Under the pieces are notes generated by a model, which was not told where the DNA came from, did not search any database, and worked only from the letters and a program-made list of their open reading frames with translations. Source: Gigaspora rosea (taxonomy: Eukaryota > Glomeromycota > Glomeromycetes > Diversisporales > Gigasporaceae). Taken from it: a stretch of 64,000 nucleotides of DNA. The stretch is from contig QKWP01000366.1 in the NCBI GenBank assembly GCA_003550325.1, positions 54,955-118,954 of the forward strand, in the 5' to 3' direction. This document shows, piece after piece, positions 21,111 through 32,922 of this stretch. The translations under genes and the position numbers were made by a program. How positions within the stretch are numbered: the first letter of the stretch is position 1; the number at the start of each line of letters is the position of its first letter.

Positions 21111-22706
21111 ATGCCAACCAAAACTACATCGTTTAATGTCAGAGCATTTCCTCTGGAAGTCGTATCCAAGACGACACAAATTCTATCACCATCATTAATC
21201 TTGCCTTCTACAGTTCTTTTTACATTGCAGATTTTGACATCGGATAAACCTCATTTAAAAAAGAATTATAAAATTACCGTTCAACAATCTAAATATCTTA
21301 TGCAAAAATCTGCTCTTTTTGATAAATTATCCACCCAATTTGAACAATTAGCCTCGAATACTCCTTTGAATTCTGATACAATTGAAGAAGCTAATGGTTT
21401 ACCAATGCTTTGTATCGAAGCTCCAGTACATGGTGGTTTAGAGATTATTGATGCATCTTTGGATTGGCTATATGCCTCTGCTGACATAAAAGATGTTTTA
21501 ATTTCTTCGCTGGCATCGAAGATTAGATCCTATCAAGATTTCTTTTCATTGTTAAATTTCGTCACTTTATTGGATCTTTATGAACCATTTCGTGGTGCAG
21601 TGGATCAAATCTTGGTATATTACTATTTTGGTTTATCAGCAGAAGAAAGACGTGTTGGTATATTATCAAATGTTATGTTTGTTGAGGGTGTAATCCCCGG
21701 AAATTTTGTTAAAAGACTAGCAGAATCCGTTAATGAAGATGCAGCAAAAGAAATTTTAATCTCTTTCTTTAGAGGAAAGCAATTAAAAAAATTAGAAGAC
21801 ATGAATGAAGATGAAGAGTGGGAAGAATTATCACTTGATGATAATCAATCCCCAACGAAACGGGCAAATATTTTAGATTGGATAAATTCAACAATTACTC
21901 CAACTACACCTTATCATATGTCGTTTTCCGTTCCTAGTACGCCTTTAACCGCGTCTTTGGATTATGCGGAACCGCCGACTCCATTAGGGTCTGCATATTT
22001 CCGTTCTCTACCAGATACTCCATTAAATCCTATTCCTCTTTCACATTCTCATACACCAAAAAGTGTTAAATGTAAACAAATTTCAGATCGTAATGTACAA
22101 AAAAATGACCTTTTTTTAAATGAAAATTTAAAGTCCGTGAACGAAACTGGTTTTGTTGAACAGAAATTAACCGTGCCAAGATCTCCAAGCACTCCTGGCA
22201 TGTCAAATACATCTAGTACACCAAAAACACCGAAAACACCGAATACACCAAAAACACCAAAAACACCAAACACGCCAAAAACACCAAAAACACCAAACTC
22301 ACCAAACTCACCAAACACTCCCAATACACCAAACGCGCAGAATAAATTATTCGCACCACCAAATACACCATCTTTAATAGTTCCACCAAATACACCATCA
22401 TCTTTAATAGTTCCACCAAACACTCCTAGTTTTCCAACTACACCCTCTACAGTTTCAACTCTGAATGGTCTTTTGTCTCCGCCTATGCAAAACGTACCAA
22501 CCATACAAAAAAGTTATGACGAAGTTATGAGTCCTATGTCGGCAAATTCACCAAAAGTAAAAACACCTACGACACCAACAATTGTCATTATGGATTCTGA
22601 TTTTCAGATCGAAAAATTTGCCAAAAAAGATTATTCATATATTCGTCGTGAATTATTTGAAAATGCGTTAAACAAGATGCGTAGACGACCTTTGTATTTT
22701 AAATAG
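21111..22706 (+). CDS. BTB/POZ-like N-terminal domain, TP/SP-rich repeat protein
   Basis: An intact intronless frame of 531 residues, with usage and complexity unlike the surrounding noise. Residues about 35-125 (FTLQILTSDKP...SKYLMQKSALFDKLSTQFEQ...LDWLYAS) have the pattern of a divergent fungal BTB/POZ fold, followed by a helical region to about 220. An acidic patch (231-245, MNEDEEWEELSLDDN) leads into a disordered half rich in SP and TP sites. Residues 370-408 are a TPK/TPN repeat and 417-440 repeat PPNTPSLIV-like units. The basic C-terminus (RRELFENAL, KMRRRPLYFK) looks conserved. The many SP/TP sites suggest regulation by proline-directed kinases (CDK/MAPK), which is inference. I chose the first ATG because a TAA-rich non-coding leader precedes it. 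Function unknown; a scaffold or kinase substrate is plausible. The BTB call is moderate, the gene call strong. Confidence 0.88.
   Translation: MPTKTTSFNVRAFPLEVVSKTTQILSPSLILPSTVLFTLQILTSDKPHLKKNYKITVQQSKYLMQKSALFDKLSTQFEQLASNTPLNSDTIEEANGLPMLCIEAPVHGGLEIIDASLDWLYASADIKDVLISSLASKIRSYQDFFSLLNFVTLLDLYEPFRGAVDQILVYYYFGLSAEERRVGILSNVMFVEGVIPGNFVKRLAESVNEDAAKEILISFFRGKQLKKLEDMNEDEEWEELSLDDNQSPTKRANILDWINSTITPTTPYHMSFSVPSTPLTASLDYAEPPTPLGSAYFRSLPDTPLNPIPLSHSHTPKSVKCKQISDRNVQKNDLFLNENLKSVNETGFVEQKLTVPRSPSTPGMSNTSSTPKTPKTPNTPKTPKTPNTPKTPKTPNSPNSPNTPNTPNAQNKLFAPPNTPSLIVPPNTPSSLIVPPNTPSFPTTPSTVSTLNGLLSPPMQNVPTIQKSYDEVMSPMSANSPKVKTPTTPTIVIMDSDFQIEKFAKKDYSYIRRELFENALNKMRRRPLYFK
22215..22340 (+). repeat. 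Coding minisatellite (ACACCAAAA/ACACCAAAC)
   Basis: 9-bp units ACACCRAAM, with occasional TCACCAAAC, encode the TPK/TPN repeat of the BTB-like protein. The units are close enough to allow slippage, so repeat number probably varies between isolates or nuclei. Confidence 0.85.
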
Positions 22707-22777
22707 CAAAAGACTTTTTGTCAATATTTGTTCATAGATTGTATAAAGATTTCTTTTGTCATGATTAATATTTAATT

Positions 22778-22783
22778 AATAAA
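22778..22783 (+). terminator. Candidate polyadenylation signal AATAAA
   Basis: AATAAA about 72 bp after the stop of the BTB-like gene, followed by an A-rich then T-rich stretch. Confidence 0.4.
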
Positions 22784-22789
22784 AAACTT

Positions 22790-24023
22790 AATATCTTTTC
22801 AGAGATTGAAAAGTTTTTGATATGAATTTATTCATAATTTCTCTAATTATTAAATCCTTTATTACTATGTTAAAGTTTACGATCGACCTTCCATAAGTGC
22901 ACTAACAATTTATGTGGTTTGAGACTAAGGGTGTTCTCAAGCATTTTAATCAATCTGTCTGAGTAAATTTTTAATAGTAAAAAAAATAGTTTAACGAATC
23001 AGAATAAAATACGTTATGAAAGTTTAATAAGTCAGAAAGAAAAATTTTATTAGCGGAAGCTCGTTTAACTAATTAAGGGTATTTACATTCCAATCAACGA
23101 GATAGAAACCCGAACGTCTTTTTTTTTTTATCATAGAGTTGCTCTTATTGGTCGAAAAAATAATTGTTAAGTATTTCACTCTTTCAACATTATCATTATC
23201 GTTAAAGATACTATCAACGTTAAATAATTATTACCTTATTACTCATGCTAAAAATCTTCGCAGCAAATAAAAAAAGACATTTTTGTGTTCTGTTGATTTG
23301 TAGTAAATTCTGAAAAAGAAGAAACAAAAATTGGAAATGCCGTAGATTGTTTTATCCTTTCGTTGATCTATTTTTTTCTTTTTTTTCTTTTTTTTCAAGC
23401 ATCAATTGCAATCAATATTGAACCAACGCGATCATAAATTAATTACATTGATGAAGGTACTTGAGTATATTTCAATCATATTATCATCCATGCTATCGGT
23501 CTTCAACATCCATATTATCGGGTTTGAGTACTATCTCAATCACTAGCTAATCACATCGAGCGTGCTGCTTGAGAACACCCACCATAAGCACACATTCTAA
23601 AAGTGTTCTTTTCCCAAAAATATGCACTTATAAAAGATTAGCTGTACTAAAGTATTGGAAACGAAATGCTTTTAAGATTTGGTCAAGTGACCAACCTGAT
23701 AATGCACTCTATGAACGATGAATTCTTGTCAGGCCAAATGAAAAAAAAAAACTAGTACGTGCTTTGATCAAAACTTCTAGCAATAACTAGATGGGACTTG
23801 GTTAACTTCATAATAATTTAATTTTAAGTATATGTTTCTTTACTAATGCTGGCTAAACGTCTTCGTAACGTACGCACGTACGTACGTACATACATAATCA
23901 GCGTCAAAATTAATTTACGACATTGCCGCATTGCCAGAATTTTGTATGTACTAGTACGTTACGTCTGTACGTACGTACGTATCGGTATCTTGTAAATAGT
24001 CCGATACAATATTGTAAGCTGGT
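22790..24023. other. Intergenic DNA downstream of the BTB-like gene
   Basis: AT-rich with no gene recognised. Two CGTACGTACGTA stretches (about 23870-23895 and 23960-23980) form short palindromic tandem repeats. Confidence 0.5.
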
Positions 24024-24248
24024 TAAGGATGTTAACAGTCTGGTCCTGTCTATAGTTTTAAAACTTAATCAGTCCAGGTCTAGCCCAGTCTTGTCTATAG
24101 TTTTAAAACTTAGTCTATAATTTTAAAACTTTGTCAGTCCAGACTGATCTGGTCTTAAAATTTAGAGAAGACCAAGTTTTTCAGTTCCGGACCGGTTTTA
24201 AGACTAACTATGATCCATTAGTCCAGACCAGACCACATAACATCCCTA
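24024..24248. mobile_element. hAT-like MITE with GTCTGGTC motifs
   Basis: Inverted ends TAAGGATGTTAAC and TAGGGATGTTATG, flanked by AAGCTGGT (24016-24023) and AAACTGGT (24249-24256), an 8-bp duplication with one mismatch. AGTCCAG/CTGGTC words repeat through the body, and GTCTATAGTTTTAAAACTTA is repeated. No coding sequence. Confidence 0.75.
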
Positions 24249-24449
24249 AAACTGGTACTAATTTTTCAAAAAGAAAAAGAAAGCTGAATTCTCTATACTC
24301 AGACGTATGAATATAGTTAAGAAATTCTTTAAGCAAAGTTTCTATAGACTACTTTCACCTTAACATGAAAAAGAACAATTTTAGCATACCCAAATCATAA
24401 AAATGATCACCTGTAAAAACTTAAAATTTAAGAGTCATACTAATGGGTT

Positions 24450-24617
24450 TGTGTCAAAATCTCGAAAGTCAAACTTAATTATCGCGTCGCGTGATATCGA
24501 GGTTCCAATATTCAACCTCCGCTATTGATTAGTAAACATACTAATTAAAAGCGGAGATTGAACATTGGAACCTCGATGTCACGCGACGCGATAATTAAGT
24601 TTCGGGATTTTGACACA
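24450..24617. mobile_element. Palindromic foldback MITE
   Basis: Arms of about 65 bp pair almost fully (TGTGTCAAAATC..., AACTTAATTATCGCGTCGCG, ATCGAGGTTCCAAT) around a 25-bp loop. Small indels and mismatches separate the arms. Target duplication not clear. Confidence 0.8.
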
Positions 24618-27600
24618 TAATACTAAACATTATTTTGGTGTTGTTAATTCACATAAATTTAAATAAATTTTAAATGTTAATGCGACAAGTACATAAAGTT
24701 TTCTTTAATGTTTATTTATTTATCCTTCAAATTATTTTATTTTTTTGTTTAATATCCACAATTTCAATACAATGCCTCATGCATACCAACGTTAACTCTA
24801 AGTCAGGTCTGCTCTTAATTGCTAACAAAAATGTGTTGACATTCGTACAGAACATGAATACTTCTAAAATACATCACGAAGTTTCAAAATAATATATACA
24901 GTACAATATAAATTAAATCTAAATCAGATCAGATAGTGATAATGATTGAGCATATAATGCTTTTCACACACTTACTTATATAGTAACTTTTTGATGGAAC
25001 CTAATTCGGAAATTGCCCAATCTTAAAGAATTTCAATCGCATTACGTGTAATTTTAAGAACATACATACATTTCATTTTCTTAAATTCTCAAGAACTTTG
25101 TATCAGATCATTAAAAGAAATTGAATAAATTGAATTCTCTAATCATTCGGATTTATTAAATATAGCATTTATACTGTATTTAATTTAAAATGTATATGTT
25201 AGAATTATTGATTTGTTTATCTAAACGAGAAAACAAATATATACCTAGTCACTATTAAATCAATTTTGAGCACATTTTCCACGCATTACACCAATACAAA
25301 AATACGGAATTGCAGCCGTAATTAATTATATCATCAGCCGCAATACCGCAATTCATTAAGTTTGACGTCAATTATATGTACATAAGTACGTGGATGTCCT
25401 TTGGCGCGTACAAAAAACGTATCTGGTTCATAGTAATTTCTGATAAATAAAAACAACTGATAGAAAAGATACGGTTAATTCCGGTGATCCGCATAATCAT
25501 CAGCAGAATTACCAAATCTTACCTTAGAAAAAGGCCATTAGATCATAAACCTATAAAAATACTTATTGGCGCTTTATAAAATTGTAAAAATCATAAATAA
25601 CGCGCCCAAAATAAGAAATAGAGTACTTTCATGTTAACTAATCCAATAAAATACCTAAAATATTTAAAATATTGGCAAGTTGAATAGTTTAGGCGTCGTG
25701 TAACCAAATTTGGCATTGAATAACGCGCTTTATTTATTAAAGTTGTTCAAAACCTTTCCTTTTTTTTTTTTATGTATATTTTGTCGAGATAAATTAAATG
25801 AAAATCTGGGCTTTCGCGGATCGTTCTTTAAACAACGAAAAGGCTGTTGATCTCCAAATGTATGCCACTGATCATAGATAATATCTCTTGTCACGAATCC
25901 ATGACATATACTCCCCAACCTATGGGGGTTGTTGATAGAAACAAAGCAAAAAGTAAATAACTGTATAATAACGATAACTTATACATTAAACCGATCTTGT
26001 TATCACAATAAGTATCTACCAATTGTAGGAAACGATGTTAACCAAATCAATCACATCAAGGGTTTGATAATAAACTTTTTCACAATAATTACGTACTTTT
26101 ATTTTCTATTCCTTTTTTTCCTTTTTTTATTCGCCACAACTTTCCACAACTTATAAAGCCTACTGATTATAAATTATAAACTAAACAAATTACAGTTGTA
26201 AACTCATAGATTGCTTTAAATAAATTATCGATTGTAATTTTAAATGGTTGCGTTGTTAACCTTCTATGGGTTGGCAATATTCAATCACAATAAAATTTCT
26301 TCATTGAAAATATTAAAATATGAAACCAGAAAAGACAAATTAATAATCGGAAAGTTAGATATACAGTAATACAACCATAGAACATATCTATGGATCTGCA
26401 CAGTTTAGGTGCCCATCAGTTATAATTCCGGTCAAAACCGTCGATCATTTGACCAGATATGACAATTTTGACCGGAATCACAACTAATGAGTATTATCGC
26501 TACTATCCCTATAAAGGTATTAGAATTCGGAGAATCAAGTTTAATTAACCAAAAAAATTAATACTTAACATATAAGAGTATCATCAAATGAAAATGTATT
26601 ACCAATTTTCATTAAGATACTCATCAAATACGTGGGGCATTGATCCCGGTGGTTTCAAAACGTGATTTTAATATGATTAATAATATTATAATGGAAATCA
26701 GCATCAAACGAATTTGAATTTTCTGATGGTGATTACCGTTACTTCTTGATTGTTATTTCATTGGTTCTATTGACTTTTAATACATGTTTTTATTAATTAA
26801 CAATATCAAAGCAGCATGATCGTTAATTTTCTTCGATGGCGTTAACAGATCCCTGCCTATTTATAAATGTAGTAGCTTTTTAAATTTACAAATAAATGAA
26901 TATCAGATCTACATTTGCAAATTACATGAAATTATTCATCTTTTTCCAAATGGTACGAAGACAGTAAATACAATACTGATTTGGCTTCTGCAAAGGTCGG
27001 GTAGGCCAGTCACTGGTAGTATCATAAACTCCATCTGCCTATACTAATACAGTATCTAAATCCAAGAGCTCAGAATCCAGTATCATATGGGTCTTTGTCA
27101 CTTTCCGACATTTGCAAAAACAGATCCCGAATAATAATGGTTCATATTTATTTTTTGCCTTTGTTAATTCAATAGTTCATTTGAAAATCAATGTAGGTAA
27201 AAGACGATTAACATATAACATATAAACTTGACTGGTACTCGGGTTTATTTTTGTCCGAATTATCCCTATCGGAATATCGGAAATGCCGGAAGGTGATTTT
27301 CAAGGCAAAGACCACATGTAGATCAGGGTGCTCTCTAAGCAGTGATATACATTTTTACTATTCAAAGCCTTTTTTGGTGCTGTTTAATGTCCAACCGTTC
27401 AAAGATTGTTTAAATCATATTTAAGCTTTAGTGATTAATAATTTTATTAAAAAAAGAATTAATAAATTTGTAATTGCGGTGCTTTTAAGATTATGTGTAA
27501 TACAAACTTACTGTAACCGCATCTCATAAAGTCTTAAATTTTATTATGTATAATACAAACTCAAAACGAAATTGCTTTTTAAAAAAAAATTGTAAATAAC

Positions 27601-28134
27601 AAAATTCTGTCTATAAAACTATTTTCTTTGTTTTAACAAAAAAAATTTCTTGCTAAAATGTTACACTAACCCTAACCTTTATTACAAAATTTTTATAAAA
27701 AGGTTGTTTAATAATTATATTATATCTGATTTTAGCTATTATTGCTATAATATATAATTATAATATAAAATTATTAATTCTTAAAAAAAAATATACAATT
27801 ACTATCTTCTGTTATAAATAAGCATTTTATTTTCTACTTATTTTTTTTAAATATTAAATTAAAAAAATAATTTGACTAAAGATTTTATTCTAATTTTTAC
27901 TAATTTAATATTTAAAAAATTAAAGTATATAATTCTTATTCATAACAGAATATGGCATACAGTATATTTTTTATATGCTAAATATATTTTATTTAAGGGT
28001 TTAAGAATTTTATGCCCCTGCATAGTCATGCATCCCCGTGATCGACCAACCAAAACCGATCATATTAACACGTGATCAATTGCTCGTAACTGGCCAATCA
28101 ACATCAATTGTAAATTTTATATTTTTTATTAGTA
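24618..28134. other. AT-rich intergenic DNA
   Basis: No gene I can support. A small inverted pair with AATTCCGGTCAAAA ends lies at 26407-26485. Around 26990-27130 and 27230-27350 the sequence is more complex and may be relic DNA of an unidentified element. A piece related to family A (AAAAAAAATTTCTTGCTAAAATG, then CCCTAACC) lies at about 27630-27690. Confidence 0.45.
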
Positions 28135-29211
28135 AAAAAAAAAATAAAAACAAGAATACAACAAACAATAAATTATACTACAACTAAAAAAAAACACAGT
28201 GATGAACATCTGAACTCTAACCTGAACCCTAACCCGAACTCTAACTGAATCCAAACCTAATACTACTCTAATCTGCACTAACTCTTACTAATTCTTATTA
28301 TGATACAACAATGAAATTATAAGCACCAACAAAGTATCAAAAACACTGAAAACCATAGCAAAGCCACAAGTACTGATAACTTAAAACCAAGGTAAAATCA
28401 CAAGCACCAATAATAAAAAAAGCCATAGTGAATTCACAAGACCAATGATATACAAAAAACTATAGTGAAATCATAAACTCCAATGATACTAAATGACATT
28501 AAGGTAATATCAAAAAACTAAAAAGTAATAATGCAATAGTATACCAGAAAAATAACAACACTATTGAAATCAAAGCTACCAACAGATGATACAACTGCAA
28601 GCATGATATAAAATATTAATAACTATAGAAGAAGAGAAGAAAAAAAAGAAAAAAAGGAACAATAGAAACCCATCATATTCAATACAAAACTATTATAAAA
28701 ACATGCAAGACTACTACTAAAAAAATGTATAAGACCACCACTGAAGAAACATGCAAGACCACCACTAAAGAAATGTACAAGACCACTACTAAATAAACAT
28801 GCAAGACCACCTACTGGAAAAACATACAAAACTATCTACCAAAAATCTAACTGTGATACCAACAATAATATTTGTAATGACACCAATGATGACATGCAAG
28901 ATCACTACTAAAAAAACTTGCAAGACTACCCATCAAAGAAAATCTAACTATAGCACCAACAAAGACATCTAGTGACAATACTTAAGACAATACTTATAAT
29001 GACACCAATAACAATTTTAACAATTATATTAATAACGACACTAGCGACAGTAGCTAAAAAAAAAAAAAAAATAAAATGAAAAAACATGCAAAACCATCCA
29101 ACAAGAAGAAAATCTAATAGCAGCACCAACAATGACACTAGCAATAACACTTGAGGCAATACCTGTAATAATACTAATAATAATACCAATAATTATATTA
29201 ATAACAACTAG

Positions 29212-29266
<55 letters not shown>
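28135..29266 (+). repeat. A-rich tandem-repeat block ending in a 53-A tract
   Basis: A-rich + strand with 24-30 bp repeats (ATGCAAGACCACCACTAAAG variants, 28700-28930). Two copies of a unit about 170 bp long follow (28933-29062 and 29101-29213; CAGCACCAACAATGACACT and relatives), each ending in a poly(A) run. The final run is 53 consecutive A (29214-29266). This looks like a retroposed, internally duplicated repeat. Hydrophobic frames on the - strand are artefacts. Confidence 0.65.
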
Positions 29267-29268
<2 letters not shown>

Positions 29269-30352
29269 AATAAATAAAAAGCGAATAAAAATTTAATATT
29301 CATACTTTTTGCAAATTTAACTTTATTAAACTTTGAGTGAAGATATTTTAGTAACTACCAAATCAAATTTAGTAAATGTTTTTTTTTTAAATTCTATAGA
29401 TTTATAGAATTCAAATAAAAAAAGTTTATTGAATTTGGCCTAGTAGTTGCTGAGATATCTTTGCTCAAAGTTTGAAAAAATCAAAATGTCTATTAAAATA
29501 TCAAACTATACAAAATTTACTTTAAACTTTGAGCGAAGTTATCTCTGCAACCACTAAGCTAAATGAACTTTTTTTTGTTGAATTCTATAAATCTATTGAA
29601 TTAAAATAAAAAAATTCATAGAATTTAACTTAATAGTTACTGGGTTATTTTTACTCAAATTTTAAAATATTTATCAAAACAAAAGCTACACCAAAATTTT
29701 TTTCAAACTTTAAATGAAGATATCTTAGCAAGCAGCAAGCCAAATTCAATAAATTTTTTTTATTTGAATTTTATAAATTCATAGAATTCAAATAAAAAAA
29801 AAAGTTATTGAATTTGGCTTGCTAGTTGTTAAGATATCTTCATTTAAAGTTTGAAAAAAAATTTGGTGCAGCTTCTTTAAATTTTTTTAAAATTTGAGTA
29901 AAAATAACTCTATAACTATTAAGTTAAATTCTATAGTAAAATTCGCCTAAAGCCAACATATTTTATATATAGGCACCAATTTTTTGGCTATAGTATAACC
30001 TAATTATTCAATAAAAATGCAGAAAAACTTAATATTTTTAAAATTAATTAATAATATTTAAGTGGAAGATCACAGATAAAGGGTATAAAATGATCGATAT
30101 TTTATAATAAATCATAGCAAAATTTAATAGTAAATTTCTATTGTGTGAATAGGGTTTGCTTACATATAAAAGTATTTTGTTATTAAGTAACACTTTCTTG
30201 TTGCTTAATTAAAAATTGTAGAGCTAATTCTTGTAATTCTAATAGTAGTAAAATTATCAAAATTGGTTTGATAGATCATAAGATACGAGTATTTTTTAAT
30301 TATTTACTATAAAGTTTTTTTTTATAAATTGAAGCACATGGCATTTTACTTA

Positions 30353-30518
30353 GGGGCATGCCATTTATTATGTAATTTTTACTATGAATACATGGTCAGA
30401 GATAGTGATTAAGTCTATATATTATATTAATCAATTATAATTAGATAAAATGATCACACCATACATGGGTAGAGGTGGCTACTAAGTAAAAAATATTACA
30501 TAATAAATGGCACACCCC
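30353..30518. mobile_element. Tourist/PIF-like MITE, copy 1
   Basis: TTA on both sides (30350-30352 and 30519-30521). Inverted ends GGGGCATGCCATTTATTATG and GGGGTGTGCCATTTATTATG. A sister copy lies at 46278-46441 with the same TTA flanks. Confidence 0.8.
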
Positions 30519-30879
30519 TTACTATATAAGGTAATAGTCACATGCCTGCCAATTTTTACTATGAAATTTGTTTCCTTTAACAGCGGACTACTAATTAAAT
30601 TGTTAATAAATTCAATCATTGTTATATTTTTTTATATATATAGTTAACTCCCTCTAATCTGAACTGCTAGGACTGCTTTTTTTACTATATAAAAATTTGA
30701 AAAAGTTCAGTTTTTAAAAAGTTATATATAGCTTATCTGAACTTTATAATAAAATTTACAAATGTTCTAGGAGATTTTGTTCAGTTTAGAGAAAGTTTAA
30801 TAGTGTTTAGTTTAGAGAGGTTCAGATTAGAGAAAGGTGACTATAAATGCCAAAATTTTTGAATCATATATAAATTTAA

Positions 30880-31170
30880 GAAATAATTGTTTTGTAACCA
30901 TAGGTTACAGTAACCAGGGTCCATAACTAAGCCCAAATATAGTATAGTTAGGGTTAGAGTTAGGGTTAGTGTAATATTAAAATTAGAGTTAGAGTTAGGG
31001 TTAGGTTGTGATTGGTTAGAGTTAGGGTTAAAGTTAAAGTCAAGATTACTACAAAATCGCGAGAGGTGCATTTTATGTTAGTAACACAACAGGGGTTACC
31101 CTAGTAAAATTTTGAGTTATTAACGAATTTATAAAATGCGGTTACAGTAGCCATGGCTACAAATTTATTA
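30880..31170. repeat. Family B element with TTAGGG-like array
   Basis: Contains GTTAGGGTTAGAGTTAGGG-type repeats (30948-31042), GCGAGAGGTGCA and GGGGTTACC, matching the reverse of the sequence at 150-260 and 17407-17500. The outer parts carry GGTTACAGTAACC and GTAGCCATGGCTAC palindromes. Confidence 0.6.
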
Positions 31171-31690
31171 CTTCTAAATTTAAATTAATAGAATAGTTTA
31201 AAAATAAAGATATTTACAAAATTTATTGATAGTTTAATAATTTAAACAATAAACTATTAAATTATCAAAAAAATTTTTTAAATATCTTTTGTTTTTAAAG
31301 AGTTATATAACAATTTAAAAATTTTTATAATTAAAAAATGATGACTTTAAGTGAATTCCACTATATGAATTTTTTTTATTTTAATTCTATAGATTCATAA
31401 AATTCAAACAAAAAAAGTTCATTGAATTTGGCTTTATGGTTGCAGAGATAATATCGCTTAAATTTAAAGTAAATTTTGTATAGTTTGTTTTAATAGATAT
31501 TTTGATAGACGTTTTGATTTTTTCAAACTTTAAGCAAAGATATCCCAGCAACTACTAGGCCAAATTCAATAATTTTTTTTATTTGAATTTTATGAATCTA
31601 TAGGATTTAAAAAAAAAAATGTTTACTAAATTTGATTTGGTAGTTACTAAGATATCTTCACTCAAAGTTTTAAAAAAAGTTAAATCTATA

Positions 31691-32922
31691 GGAGATATGA
31701 ATATTAAATATGGGATATAAAAATTGATTTCCTTTTCCTTTATTTAAAATTGAAATATAATAAATATTTATTTATTATAAAACACATCTATTATATTTTT
31801 ATAAAGTAAATTTATTCATCATATCATGTGATGCACTAGAACCTTGAAATATATATAGATAGATCAGATTAATTATAAAATTACTAAAAATAGAAAAATC
31901 TGTATAAAAAACTTTAAAAATAAACAAGATTACTATAAATAAAAAAAGATTTGTATAAAATCACTAAAAATAAGCAAACTAATACCTAACTTACCTATAT
32001 ATATTTTGGGGTTATAATGCACCTTATATGTTGCTCTCCTAATTAAATTTCAAGATCAGGCATAATATTACATAATCAAAAAATTCAAAAAAATGTTTGT
32101 TCTGTCAAAAATCGGCTATAATATAAAAGTGAATATATGAAACTACTCTTAGGATTCTAACAAAAAAAATTCCTTGTAAAATTTTACTATAAATTTACTT
32201 TTTTTATATTTTAACAAAAAAAATTCTTTTATTTCTTATAAAATTTTACTATAGTATCTGATAGCAAAAACCATTTAATTTTCTTTAAAAATACTAAATT
32301 TTGAGATTTATATTCAAATCTGATTGGCTATTTTTTGTATAACAAGATTCTAATTAGTTATAAATCTATTAATTGCCAAATTTTTAATTATATATAAACT
32401 TTAGGCTCTAATAACTTTTAAATTTATAATAAAAATAAAAATATATTCTAATAGAATTGAGCTTATACTAAAAGCAACAAATTTGTAAGATAGTTTTTTT
32501 AAAAGTTATTTGTTCGTAAGTTATAAACATTTTTATATTTTATATATAACAATTATCTGATTTGTCATACAATATTAGATATAGATTTTTTTTTTAAAAT
32601 GAGATCTTGTTTTAAGACTGTTTATTAAGTATATATTTGTATATATACATACTTTGTAATGCAGGTATAGATTTTTTATAAATAAAATTTTAATAAAATA
32701 TATATATAATTACTATAAACTTTAAAGCAATGATGTTTTTTAATCTACATATTAATTTAAAATTAAATTTCAAAATTATATAGAGCAAAAAGAGAAGAAT
32801 AAAAAAACCTTTTCTGCCAGTTACAGTTCTGCTATTTTTGTACAAAACGAAAATATAACTTTACTAAAAACAATTATTTTCTAATTTAAAATAATTAGTA
32901 TATGTAAAATTATGTTTTGAAC
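31691..32922. other. AT-rich DNA with a truncated family A piece
   Basis: Sequence at about 32030-32215 is a reverse-orientation fragment of family A (CCTTATATGTTGCTCTCC, AAAAATCGGCTATAA, GGATTCTAACAAAAAAAATT). It also shows the unoccupied version of the retroposon site at 3286. The rest is low complexity with no gene. Confidence 0.55.

Larger units (their letters stand above)
29295..31690. repeat. Large foldback region with nested palindromes
   Basis: The left block (29295-29660) and right block (31340-31690) are inverted copies sharing AAACTTTGAGTGAAGATAT, ACTACCAAATCAAATTTAG and AGATATCTTTGCTCAAAGTT-type words. Each block is itself a set of 120-170 bp palindromes (for example 29685-29860). 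The centre is AT-rich DNA with other small elements inserted. Confidence 0.75.

Noticed and set aside
22049-22504. 151-residue GVFGVFG-repeat frame on the - strand
   Set aside because: It is the antisense shadow of the TPK/TPN repeat in the BTB-like gene.
24674-24892. 72-residue frame with a hydrophobic N-terminus, a possible small secreted protein
   Set aside because: A signal-peptide-like stretch is expected by chance in T-rich DNA; there is no promoter, conserved cysteine pattern or homology visible.
28700-28930. Direct repeats resembling a CRISPR array
   Set aside because: Units are degenerate, spacers are not unique or uniform, and the window is eukaryotic.
28623-29189. Hydrophobic Leu/Phe/Val-rich frames on the - strand
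   Set aside because: Antisense of A-rich tandem repeats; composition follows from T-rich codons.
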